Below are positions 56,355 to 64,000 of a stretch of 64,000 nucleotides of DNA, one piece after another; position 1 is the stretch's first letter; every line of letters starts with the position of its first letter. The notes beneath the pieces are model-generated. The model was given only the letters and a program-made list of their open reading frames with translations, was not told the DNA's origin and did not search any database. The stretch covers positions 1 to 64,000 of the forward strand of contig JBBCXB010000007.1 of assembly GCA_037145635.1 (NCBI GenBank). Direction: 5' to 3'. A program made the position numbers and the translations under genes. This DNA comes from JAATFS01 sp037145635. GTDB taxonomy: Bacteria; Pseudomonadota; Gammaproteobacteria; Xanthomonadales; Xanthomonadaceae.

Positions 56355-56855
56355 TTACGCGGACCGGCGTTCGACCTCGGCTTGCCCCGTGGCCGCATCC
56401 CCTTCCTTCGAGGCCCGCGTGTCGCTCAGGTAGATCAGCACCAGCGCCACCGCGAGCAGCAGCACCGCGGCATAGCGGTGCACGTCCAGGGGGATGGCGG
56501 CGTTTCCCAGCCAGCCGAAGTCGTCGATCAGCAGGCTCATCAGCAGCTGGCCGCTGATCACCGCGACCGTGGCCGCTGCCGTGCCCACGCGTGGCATCGC
56601 GAACACGATGACCAGCATGTAGATCACTCCGAAGAACGCGCCGGTGACCTGCCAGCGCGGTACCGAGAACAGCGACACCGCGTGCGGCGGCTCCAGGAAG
56701 AAGGCGCCGAGGAAGGTCACCAGCGCACCGACGGTGAAGGTCAGCCAGGCGCTCTCGAGCACGCCGACCCTGGCGCCCAGGCGGCCGTTGATCGCCGATT
56801 GCGCGCACAGCACCGCGCCACTGAGCACCACGAGCGAAAGCATGAGGACGAGCAT
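56355..56855 (-). CDS. DMT-superfamily transporter, DUF606 (YdcZ-like)
   Basis: 166 residues with about five membrane segments. DUF606 features are LCAQSAINGRLGARVGVLESAWLTFTVGALV and GTAAATVAVISGQLLMSLLIDDFGWLG. It is paired with a second DUF606 gene 12 bases upstream. The two half-size proteins may form a heterodimer. They are divergent from a LysR gene. The substrate is unknown. Confidence 0.88.
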   Translation of the reverse strand: MLVLMLSLVVLSGAVLCAQSAINGRLGARVGVLESAWLTFTVGALVTFLGAFFLEPPHAVSLFSVPRWQVTGAFFGVIYMLVIVFAMPRVGTAAATVAVISGQLLMSLLIDDFGWLGNAAIPLDVHRYAAVLLLAVALVLIYLSDTRASKEGDAATGQAEVERRSA

Positions 56856-56867
56856 GACGGCGGTTCC

Positions 56868-57296
56868 TTAGTGAATGAGCCAGAGCGCGGCCAGGAGGGC
56901 GGCCAGCGCGCCGACGCGGTAACGGTCGAGCGGCCGCCGGGCGCTGCCCAGCCAGCCCATGTGGTCGATGACGAGGCTGGCCCCGACCTGGCCGAACAGG
57001 ATGCCGACCATGGTCAAGCCGACCCCGATGTACGGGGTGGCCAGGGTCAGCGCCAGCACGTAGACCGGGCCGAGCACGCCGCCCAGCAGGGTCCAGCGCG
57101 GCTGCGCGAACAGCAGCGCCAGGCGCGGCCGGCCGAAGACCAGGCCGAAGGTCAGCAGCAGCGAGCCGATCCCGAAGATGCCGAGCGTGGCCCAGCCGTG
57201 CCCGACGTCCTCGCCCAGCGGGCCCAGCAGCCCCGCCTCGATCGACAGGCCCATGCCGGCGAGGACGACCAGCGCGAGCAACAGCAGGTGCTTCAT
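56868..57296 (-). CDS. DMT-superfamily transporter, DUF606 (second subunit)
   Basis: 142 residues with about five membrane segments (VVLAGMGLSIEAGLLGPLGEDVG, GIGSLLLTFGLVFG, VGLTMVGILFGQVGASLVIDHMGWLGS). The start MKHLLLLAL was chosen over a Met two codons earlier; neither has a strong ribosome site. It lies directly upstream of the first DUF606 gene, forming a two-gene transporter operon. LysR control is inferred from the T-N11-A box in its promoter region. Confidence 0.85.
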   Translation of the reverse strand: MKHLLLLALVVLAGMGLSIEAGLLGPLGEDVGHGWATLGIFGIGSLLLTFGLVFGRPRLALLFAQPRWTLLGGVLGPVYVLALTLATPYIGVGLTMVGILFGQVGASLVIDHMGWLGSARRPLDRYRVGALAALLAALWLIH

Positions 57297-57340
57297 GACC
57301 ATGCATCCGTGAGGGGAGGCGTGCACCCTAGGCACATGCT

Positions 57341-57359
57341 GCATCGGCAACAATCATGC
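57341..57359. promoter_or_regulatory. LysR T-N11-A operator (GCAT-N11-ATGC)
   Basis: GCAT (57341-57344) and ATGC (57356-57359) flank an 11-nt spacer, a perfect LysR-family box. It lies in the 99-bp region between the divergent DUF606 and LysR genes. Confidence 0.6.
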
Positions 57360-57395
57360 GGATACTCAAAACACCCTTGCGGAAACGGCAACTTC

Positions 57396-58325
57396 ATGGA
57401 TCTCAAGGCGTTGCGCTACTTCACCCGGGTCGCCACCACTGAAAGCTTCGTGGCGACCGCACGGCATTTCGGCGTGCCCCCGTCCTCCGTGTCCCGTCAC
57501 ATCGCCGCGCTGGAGAAGGAACTCGGGCACCAGTTGCTCTTCCGGCATACGCGGGCCGTGCGCCTGACCGAGGCGGGCGAACGTTACTACCTGCAGGTGC
57601 GCGACGCGCTGGACGCGCTCGACACGGCGTCCGAAGGCATCGCCGGCCACGACGCGGCTCCCCGCGGCGTGGTGCACGTGAACGCCCCGGTGGCGCTCGG
57701 CAGGCTGCACATCGCCCCGCTGCTGGTCGACTTCCAGGCGCTCTACCCGGAACTGACGATCGAGCTGACCCTGACCGACACCTTCATCGATCCCGTCCAG
57801 GAAGGCGCCGACCTCACCGTGCGGATCGGGAAGCTGGAAGACTCCGGCCTGGTGGCCCGGGCGCTGGGCGAACAACGCTACCTCGCCTGCGCGAGCCCCG
57901 GCTACCTCGCCGCGCATGGCCAGCCCGCGCGGCCGGAGGAGCTGACCCGGCACAACTGCCTGCTCTACCGGGGCCAGCATGGCACCCAGCGCTGGTACTT
58001 CCGCGCGCCGGGCCCGGCGGCCGCCGAGGCACACGTGGTCACCGGCAACCTGCGCAGCAACAACGCCGAGACCCTGGTCGCGGCCGCCGTCGCGGGCCAG
58101 GGCCTGGTGCTCTTCCCCCGCTGGCTCTACCCCCTCTACAGCGTACGGAGCGGCGCGCTGGTGCCTGTGCTGCAGGACTGGCAGGCATCGGTCGACCCGG
58201 CGCCCGTGGGCATTCACCTGGTCCAGGCCGACAACCGGGTGCGCTCCCGCAAGGTGAAACTGCTCGCCGACTACCTCGCCGAACGGATCGGCCAGCCGCC
58301 GTACTGGGACGCGTTGGCGGGGTAG
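57396..58325 (+). CDS. LysR-family transcriptional regulator
   Basis: 309 residues from MDLKALRYFTRVATTESFVATARHFGVPPSSVSRHIAALEKELG, the winged helix. The effector domain includes VHVNAPVALGRLHIAPLLVDFQALYPELTIELTLTD and RSNNAETLVAAAVAGQGLVLFPRWL. It is of the CrgA-like type. It probably regulates the divergent pair of DUF606 transporter genes from the T-N11-A box. A longer frame upstream is non-coding. Confidence 0.92.
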   Translation: MDLKALRYFTRVATTESFVATARHFGVPPSSVSRHIAALEKELGHQLLFRHTRAVRLTEAGERYYLQVRDALDALDTASEGIAGHDAAPRGVVHVNAPVALGRLHIAPLLVDFQALYPELTIELTLTDTFIDPVQEGADLTVRIGKLEDSGLVARALGEQRYLACASPGYLAAHGQPARPEELTRHNCLLYRGQHGTQRWYFRAPGPAAAEAHVVTGNLRSNNAETLVAAAVAGQGLVLFPRWLYPLYSVRSGALVPVLQDWQASVDPAPVGIHLVQADNRVRSRKVKLLADYLAERIGQPPYWDALAG

Positions 58326-58742
58326 CCGCTGTCCGACGATTTTCCTGCGGCCGCCAAGCCGACGAGGGCTCGCTCGCGCCGAGGGCGTGGTCCCGGGCCG
58401 GGGACCGGATGCTCCTCGTGGCACGGCTGGCCGGCATTCGCGGACACGGGTCGCCGATGCTTACTTAGGACGACCAACGAGAGTGCCCACCAGCAATCGC
58501 ACTGGCTGAGTAAATTACTGAATTAGAAAGACTTTAGTGAGGTCCGGAGATGACCTTACTCACAGTCTTACTCGCTTTTCCAAGGCCACCTCTTCTGCAG
58601 CATCAGCCTGCTCGTCGGCACGAAACACCGTAGGTACCTAACCGCTCAAGCACGTTGGGACGCCCGAGGCGCTCATCAGTCTCGCACCGCCCGCACCACG
58701 TGCCAATGCCCTTGTTGCTACAAGGACTGGCTCCCACATCCC
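58326..58742. other. 417-bp gene-free region at the left edge of the accessory island
   Basis: Composition falls sharply within it; 24 of 60 bases are G or C in 58501-58560. It contains the short palindrome GTAAATTAC near 58510. No integrase, tRNA or direct-repeat attachment site was seen. It probably holds the promoter of the DUF3883 gene. Confidence 0.5.
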
Positions 58743-58778
58743 ATGCCCGTTAACCTGGTGACAGGCGAGAGGGACGAT

Positions 58779-59624
58779 ATGGCACGGGGCACAGACTGGT
58801 CGCATGAAGAAGTGGAGGCCTGCGTCGCCGACTACTTGCACATGCTCACGCTCAAACTGAACGGCCAGCGATACAGCAAGACCGCCCATGCACGCACACT
58901 GGCCGAGCGGCTTGACGGGCGCAACCGAGCCGCCATCGAGTTCAAGCACTGCAACATCAGCGCCATCCTGCTTGCGCTCGGCTACCCGTACATCGATGGC
59001 TACAAGCCACGGGGCAACTATCAGACCCTGCTGTTCGACGTGGTGGGAGGTCAGGCGCAGTCGAACGATGCCTTGCAGGCCGCTGCCCAATCCGCCGTGC
59101 TGCGGCCGGCCGTCATGATCGCCCCAGACGATACGGATGCCGTGTGGGTTCCGGCACCAGCAACGGCGCGGGTAAGAGAGACGCCACGCAGCTACCTGCC
59201 TCGGTTCTCGCCCGCCCAACGCGACTACCTCGAGCAAGAAGCTCGCAACCGTTCGCTCGGTCGCGCCGGCGAATTGTTCGTGATGGAGCTGGAAACCCGC
59301 CGTCTTCATGCAGCCGGCCAGAAGCGGCTAGCCAATCAGGTTGAACACGTGGCCGCTTCTCAGGGCGACGGCCTGGGCTACGACGTGCTGTCCTACGAGA
59401 TCGATGGTCGAGAACGACTCATCGAGGTAAAGACCACTACATTTGGCGTACTGACTCCGTTCTACGTCAGCCGCAACGAACTAGCGCGCTCCGAAGCCGA
59501 TGCTGACCAGTACCACCTCTACCGTCTCTTCGACTTCCGCGCACGGCCACGTCTTTTCGAACTGCCCGGCGTCATCGCCTCGCACCGCCGTCTCAATGCG
59601 GTTACGTACTTAGCACATATCTAG
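58779..59624 (+). CDS. DUF3883 domain protein, PD-(D/E)XK-like nuclease
   Basis: 281 residues from MARGTDWSHEEVEACVADYL, chosen because GAGAGGGA precedes it and the earlier Met has no ribosome site. The N-terminal domain (about 1-90) is the KTAHARTLAERLDGRNRAAIEFKHCNISAIL type often seen with nucleases. The C-terminal DUF3883 domain (about 155-270) has Glu165 (SLGRAGELFV), Asp202 (GYDVLS) and Glu216-x-Lys218 (LIEVKTT). This arrangement fits a PD-(D/E)XK nuclease site. It lies in a low-G+C island next to a NACHT gene, which suggests defence. Confidence 0.85.
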   Translation: MARGTDWSHEEVEACVADYLHMLTLKLNGQRYSKTAHARTLAERLDGRNRAAIEFKHCNISAILLALGYPYIDGYKPRGNYQTLLFDVVGGQAQSNDALQAAAQSAVLRPAVMIAPDDTDAVWVPAPATARVRETPRSYLPRFSPAQRDYLEQEARNRSLGRAGELFVMELETRRLHAAGQKRLANQVEHVAASQGDGLGYDVLSYEIDGRERLIEVKTTTFGVLTPFYVSRNELARSEADADQYHLYRLFDFRARPRLFELPGVIASHRRLNAVTYLAHI

Positions 59625-59642
59625 GAACAATCCAGCCATGGG

Positions 59643-59658
59643 TGGCCGCTATCGGCCA
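59643..59658 (+). terminator. Short hairpin after the DUF3883 gene
   Basis: TGGCCG pairs with CGGCCA across a 4-nt loop, about 20 bases past the stop. There is no U tract, so it is weak evidence. Confidence 0.3.
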
Positions 59659-59719
59659 AGAGCGGACGTTCACACAGCTAAGAATGTTGGTTCCCTAAGT
59701 ACTGCCACTCTTAGTAATT

Positions 59720-59734
59720 CACAAGAATCTTGTG
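59720..59734. promoter_or_regulatory. 15-bp palindrome CACAAGAATCTTGTG
   Basis: CACAAGA and TCTTGTG are exact reverse complements around one central A. It lies in the non-coding gap between the DUF3883 gene and the membrane-protein remnant. It may be an operator or a relic of one; no regulator gene is nearby. Confidence 0.35.
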
Positions 59735-59783
59735 CTCTGGCTCGACGGAACTAGATAATCGCGAGATTGCATTCTTGACATGA

Positions 59784-60407
59784 TTCTCGCTCGTCGCCGG
59801 CGCCGTCCTCTGGAAGACCCGGCGCAGCGATAAGCTGCGCAAGCTGCTGTGCCTGCTCGTCAAGCCGCCGATCGTGTATCTGCTCGGCGCGGTCGCCGGC
59901 TACGTGGCGGTTTGCGTGTGGCTGCTGTCCCTCCCACGCTGGTGGCAATGGTCGAACCTGAAGACTTCGCTGCTGTGGACAGGCAGTTTTGCGCTGGTCG
60001 CGGTGTTCAACTACGAGAAAGCGGGATCCGGAAAAGCGTATTTCCGCGCCACGATGCTCGAAGCGGCCGGCATCACCGCCCTGCTCTCCTTCATTGCGTC
60101 CAGTCATACTTTCGGCCTACTCGCCAAGCTGGCGATCGCCTTCCTGCTGATCGCGCTGGCGGCCATCGCTGCTGTCAGCGAACGCGATGCCGGGCTGAAG
60201 TCAGCACACACCATGGCAACCACCCTGCTGATCCTGCTTTCGTTGCTGATGCTCGGCAATTCCATCTACCACATCGTCACCAGCTTCGGCAATTTCGTCA
60301 CGTTATGCTGTAGCCTCAGGGCCACATTACTGGTCGCGTCGCTCTTCGGAAGTCACCTAGGATGTCGGGTGATACCTCGACCTAGCGTCCCCCGTGGCCC
60401 CATCTAA
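59784..60407 (+). pseudogene. Truncated membrane-protein gene remnant
   Basis: The open frame begins after a stop codon at 59781 with no Met or ribosome site. It reads FSLVAGAVLWKTRRSDKLRK and continues into several membrane segments (IVYLLGAVAGYVAVCVWLLSL, LLAKLAIAFLLIALAAIAAV, TTLLILLSLLMLGNSIYHI). The reading becomes unlike membrane protein after FGNFVT near 60300, so the 3' end looks replaced by unrelated sequence. A GTG at 59874 could start a shorter product. I treat it as a decayed gene in the island. The original function is unknown. Confidence 0.55.
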
Positions 60408-60777
60408 CTCCCGGATTTTCCAGAGGGTACCTTTTGGGGTATCTAGGAACTCGGATAGCGCGACAACCCAACAACCCTGTTTTTAATAAGCTGTCCGTGC
60501 CATATCCCTGAGTCCTCTCCCGAGACGCTGGCGCAGACGATGCTGTCCATCGCCACCGGCGCCAAGCTGGTGGCGAGCGCGACCGACGTCCTGGTGGGCA
60601 TGATGGCAGGCGACTGACCGCTCGCCGTGCCTTTCCATCTCGCACGCTCGCAGACACCCTCACAACGGGATCGCCGGGCTCTAGGCGCCGATCAAGCCAG
60701 TCTAGGAAATGCTGGCCCGCACCGCCGCGGCCATATAGCAGGGACGTCACATAAGCTTCACCGACATTGCAGGCGCA
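60408..60777. other. 370-bp region with a short coding remnant
   Basis: No intact gene. A frame ending at 60617 reads SPETLAQTMLSIATGAKLVA then SATDVLVGMMAGD and has clear protein-like composition but no start or body. It looks like the 3' end of a lost gene. Near 60425 lies a direct repeat GGGTACC / GGGTATC. Nothing else is recognised. Confidence 0.45.
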
Positions 60778-63700
60778 CTAAGCCTCTACCAGCTCCTCCA
60801 GGAGCAAGCGCGCGCGATCCCTGATCTCGCGCTCTGGATCGCTCAGGAGCCGAGTGGCTATCTCTTTTGTTTCCAACTCGAGCAACAACCCACGTTTCAG
60901 CCCCCCCATTAAAGCAAGTCTATATTTGGGGTCGTCGTCGTCGAACAGGTGAATCATCTTGGCGACATCCGATGCAGAGAAAGGAATTTTCGACGCCAGA
61001 ACCCGGGAAATAGAAGCAGGCGCCACTTCCTTTGAGGCCGATCTTGAAATGAACGCATCCTTTGCCGACGGGGACGATCCTGTACGCTCCGTCAACAACT
61101 CCAGCGCGAATCCACTCACATCACTTCGTGCATCTGAAAGCAGATCAATGACCCGCTCGTCAGAAAGCGGCGAAAGACGATCCATCGCTGCCAGCAGCGT
61201 TTTCCTGGGGCTGTCCGGGACCACGCCGCTCTTTTGGGGATACGGCTTTTCATGCGTCAGCCAGAATTGATATGCGCTTTCCAGCATCTCTCCAGATACC
61301 GCTGCGCCCAGCTCCACATGCTGCAATGCCAGCACCGCAGCCTCCTGTGCAGCCCGTTCCCCTCCTTTCAGGAGCGTTCTTCCGACACCTTCCGCCATGC
61401 GATCCGACCATGGTGTTCCCGCTTTCTTAAGCCTGCCGAGTAAGTGCTCGAAGCCGCGTACCAAGGGGCCGTTGAGGCGGTCGAGCACAAGCCTGGCGCC
61501 AACGTCCTGGCTTAGTTCAAAAGCCAAATAGGCGGCGGCCGCCAGCGTGAAGTCCTGGGCCTCGCATAGCAACGCTGTCACGTCAGGCTCGGTCAGTTGA
61601 CCGAGGCTCCTCAACAGATTTGTGGCAGTCACGGACAGCCATTGCGATTCATGCAACACCGCCTGCCCCAGCTTGTCCTTGTTCAATGCGAGCGCCTTCA
61701 CCCCGCTCCAATCCGGGTCGGGCACATCGACATCAACCGTGTTCAGTTGGAGCCATGGGAGGCCACCGTCTGCGATGCGATCCATACGCTTCAATACCGC
61801 CAGCACCTCCTGTTGCAGGCGGTCGAGATCCAGCATGGATATTCCCGCCAGACCTTGCAGGATTTCGCGCACGACCTCCCTGTCGTAAGGTTCAGTCCAG
61901 GCCCAGACGTCCGACGCCGGAACTTCGTTGAACCCGACCAGATCCAGGAGTGCGCTGAGCTGTAGCGGCACTATGTCAGCGGCATCTGAGGCCGACGCAT
62001 CACCTTCTGACGCCAGTCCGTCGAGCACAGCCCCCACCGCTGCGACGTGGGCATCCCAATAATCCTTCGACAGCATCGCTCTGCCCAACGTAGCGCTGCT
62101 TTCAAGTTTCCGGAGCACCTTCGGATCGCACCCGGAAGCCTTCACGATGGAGGCAAGCCCTTCGTGAAATCCGACCGACCCAAACTGGCTGTCGGAAATG
62201 CATTTCAGGAGCTCGCCGACCTTGTCGGCCGGCCACTCAACTGATGCCCTGTATGCGATGCTCAACGCCAAGCGTTCGAGCAAGTGACTGTCTGCCCCCA
62301 GCCCGAGCCTCAGTCCGCCGAGCAACGATCCTCTCATCGGCCTGACCTCGGCAAGGAAGCCGCGCAGCTCGGCCTGCGCTTCATCCAGACTGTAATCGTG
62401 ACCGGCTTCCGCTGCGCATGTCCACGCCACTAGTCGAGTCCAGGGCCGCGATGCCCCCAGTCTGGCCACGGCACCGGGGGCTACCTCCTGCGGGAACCTC
62501 GCTGCCACGCTAGCAAGCTTCAGGCCGAGCTTGTAGGCCATGATGCTTTTCATCGAGTCCACTTCCTGAAACGCGAGCGCGATGACGGTGGCCTTTGTCT
62601 GATCCGATACCGCTGCGTTCGCGTCCGCGATCAGGTGAAGAGCGGTATCAAGGGCGTTACGGTCGTCGCGCGCTCTTCTATCGAGAAGTTCGAGGATGAT
62701 CTCGTCCCCCAGCTTCTGGCAGGCAAACGCAAACACTTCGTTCCATGCGCTGTCCTCGAAACAGCCCGACAGCAGATCCCTCTTCTCTTCTGCCGTCGTT
62801 GCCTGGCACAGGAACCTGGCCGCTGCGAACTCGGCAAACGTCTTGTGGATGAAGGTCAGCATGGTGGTCGCCCCGTAGCGCACCTGTTCGATCAGTCCTA
62901 CGTCCTGCCAGTGCTGGAGACCTTCGCTTACCACCTTCTGCGCCTGCAGGAAACTGAGGCCGAGATCCAGGCGCAGGCGATCAGCGCATCTTCTCGATAT
63001 CGCGTCGACGGCGCCCAGTGGATCGGACATCAACTCCCATCCAAGAATGTTCACCAGCCGGGTCAGCTCCGGTCCGCTGGGCTGGCCGGCCGTGGATCGT
63101 GGATTGGCAGCCGTGTCGATGACCCCGAACAGGTTCTGGTAGAGCTGTACCTTGGAAGACCCCAACTCGCCACCACGTGCGAGCAACGAGGCCGCCATTC
63201 CGAGCAGTTGAGGGCTTCTGGAAACGACGTCGCGCGCCGCGCTGCGCCCGAGTTGCGCCTTCGACATCGCCTCTGCCTGTTCGGCGTTGCCGCCCATACT
63301 CGGCATCGCCGCACCCAGGAGCTTTGCCAGATTCATCGTTCCTGACGATGCGTCCTGCGTCAGGATTTCGTAGTGTCTCCAGTCCAATAGCAGCGCCGTG
63401 TCGTATCCGATGCGCCTGGTCGTGACGATCACCCTGGATCGCGGATATCCGGCTGCGAATCGCTTGATGCCATCCGCGACAAGTTCCTGTCTGGCACCGC
63501 ACTCATCCAGCCCGTCGCACAACAGCACCCAGTCCTGGAATCCACCGCGTGCCACCTCTTCCACGGATAGCCCCGAGCCATCCAGCGCGAAATGCATAAC
63601 GCTTTCCTGGAAGTTGTGACCTGCCACCATGCGAGCAGCTACGGCACTCAGCCGCACCTTGAGAACCGGATAGCCATCTCGTGCATAGAGGTTGGCAAGT

Positions 63701-64000
63701 TTCGTCATCAGCGTGCTCTTGCCCATCCCGGGGCCAGCCACGATCACCGCACGCATGTAGAACCTGCCTATCCATTCCGCATCAATCGTCTTGCTGGTCC
63801 GGCCGTAGCTTCGATCCTGCTGCGCGCTGGCGTGGTACTTGGCCATCGCGCTCGCCGCATCATCCCCCCGCTCCTCTCCCGGATCGATCACCATTGCCCT
63901 GAGGGGCAACCACACGTCCGCGATAGACAGCGCGGACTTTACACCCAAGATGGAGAAGCTTTGGTTTGCATCGAATACCCATTGCGATAACCGCAGGACC
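60778..64000 (-). CDS. NACHT-domain STAND NTPase (5' end beyond window), candidate anti-phage NLR
   Basis: At least 1,074 residues are visible, and the frame stays open to the window edge. The first in-frame start-like codon is a TTG at 63948. Upstream of it the reading SQWVFDANQSFSILGVKSAL is typical of the family, so the true start lies outside. The NACHT NTPase has Walker A GPGMGKST near 63735, Walker B with the NACHT signature LLCDGLDECG near 63515, and the sensor IVTTRR. The C-terminal 600 or so residues are helical and HEAT-like. The N-terminal effector domain is not visible. Bacterial NACHT proteins can act as anti-phage NLRs; that role here is inference. Confidence 0.85.
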   Translation of the reverse strand, partial: VLRLSQWVFDANQSFSILGVKSALSIADVWLPLRAMVIDPGEERGDDAASAMAKYHASAQQDRSYGRTSKTIDAEWIGRFYMRAVIVAGPGMGKSTLMTKLANLYARDGYPVLKVRLSAVAARMVAGHNFQESVMHFALDGSGLSVEEVARGGFQDWVLLCDGLDECGARQELVADGIKRFAAGYPRSRVIVTTRRIGYDTALLLDWRHYEILTQDASSGTMNLAKLLGAAMPSMGGNAEQAEAMSKAQLGRSAARDVVSRSPQLLGMAASLLARGGELGSSKVQLYQNLFGVIDTAANPRSTAGQPSGPELTRLVNILGWELMSDPLGAVDAISRRCADRLRLDLGLSFLQAQKVVSEGLQHWQDVGLIEQVRYGATTMLTFIHKTFAEFAAARFLCQATTAEEKRDLLSGCFEDSAWNEVFAFACQKLGDEIILELLDRRARDDRNALDTALHLIADANAAVSDQTKATVIALAFQEVDSMKSIMAYKLGLKLASVAARFPQEVAPGAVARLGASRPWTRLVAWTCAAEAGHDYSLDEAQAELRGFLAEVRPMRGSLLGGLRLGLGADSHLLERLALSIAYRASVEWPADKVGELLKCISDSQFGSVGFHEGLASIVKASGCDPKVLRKLESSATLGRAMLSKDYWDAHVAAVGAVLDGLASEGDASASDAADIVPLQLSALLDLVGFNEVPASDVWAWTEPYDREVVREILQGLAGISMLDLDRLQQEVLAVLKRMDRIADGGLPWLQLNTVDVDVPDPDWSGVKALALNKDKLGQAVLHESQWLSVTATNLLRSLGQLTEPDVTALLCEAQDFTLAAAAYLAFELSQDVGARLVLDRLNGPLVRGFEHLLGRLKKAGTPWSDRMAEGVGRTLLKGGERAAQEAAVLALQHVELGAAVSGEMLESAYQFWLTHEKPYPQKSGVVPDSPRKTLLAAMDRLSPLSDERVIDLLSDARSDVSGFALELLTERTGSSPSAKDAFISRSASKEVAPASISRVLASKIPFSASDVAKMIHLFDDDDPKYRLALMGGLKRGLLLELETKEIATRLLSDPEREIRDRARLLLEELVEA

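Noticed and set aside
58326..58742. tRNA or attachment site at the island edge
   Set aside because: No cloverleaf, CCA end or flanking direct repeat could be found.
60778..63948. NACHT protein as a complete gene starting at TTG 63948
   Set aside because: The frame is open upstream to the window edge and the upstream residues look like family sequence, so the gene is partial.

Overview
The window comes from a chromosome of very high G+C content. Gene content points to a gammaproteobacterium of the Xanthomonadaceae/Lysobacteraceae (Lysobacter, Luteimonas, Pseudoxanthomonas or Xanthomonas type). Reasons are the DUF3247, DUF3297, DUF3016, DUF6630-like and DUF4031 proteins, the RsmC/RsuA pair, a motAB pair and many Ala/Arg-rich small proteins. 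The genus cannot be fixed from the sequence alone. No rRNA, tRNA, CRISPR array or intact insertion sequence was seen.

Layout. 1-704 has no gene; it holds a 7-bp tandem repeat and copies of a dispersed palindromic element. 705-3147 is a tightly overlapping leftward rRNA-modification operon (rsmC, rsuA, HAD phosphatase). 3.3-9.3 kb carries a PQQ-type sugar dehydrogenase lipoprotein, a PAS hybrid histidine kinase and small proteins. 9.4-12.4 kb is D-alanine catabolism (alr/dadX, dadA) divergent from an Lrp-type regulator. 12.5-20.3 kb holds small secreted or conserved proteins, msrB, a MliC-type lipoprotein and motAB. 20.3-23.8 kb has an ABC-2 exporter and a CPA1 Na+/H+ antiporter. 24.2-26.9 kb is a radical SAM protein coupled to a DUF4130-UdgX fusion. 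27-34.8 kb holds redox enzymes (YgiD-type dioxygenase, esterase, DoxX, WrbA-like flavodoxin, two aldo/keto reductases) with two LysR regulators, and a glycosyltransferase.

34.8-48.3 kb contains a transmembrane PAS-GGDEF-EAL protein, an M13 metallopeptidase lipoprotein, an MpaB-type oxygenase, an APC permease, a LytS/LytTR-like two-component system with a small lipoprotein, and a Tat-exported oxidase whose D-amino-acid-oxidase motifs appear circularly permuted. 48.4-56.2 kb is a stress and DNA-repair block: small hydrophilic proteins, a YghA-like reductase, a zinc alcohol dehydrogenase, ligD, DUF3606, ku and a YciF-type DUF892 protein. 56.3-58.3 kb is a pair of small DMT transporters divergent from a LysR gene with a textbook T-N11-A box.

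From about 58.4 kb to the right edge the DNA is visibly poorer in G+C and looks like an accessory island. It holds a DUF3883 (PD-(D/E)XK-like) protein, a decayed membrane-protein fragment, a second short coding remnant and a large NACHT (STAND) NTPase with a long repeat-like C-terminus. The NACHT gene runs off the window, so its N-terminal effector domain is not visible. This is the best candidate for an anti-phage system here. Two full copies and one partial copy of a roughly 300-bp palindromic intergenic element, and three loci of G-rich heptamer repeats, are the notable non-coding structures.
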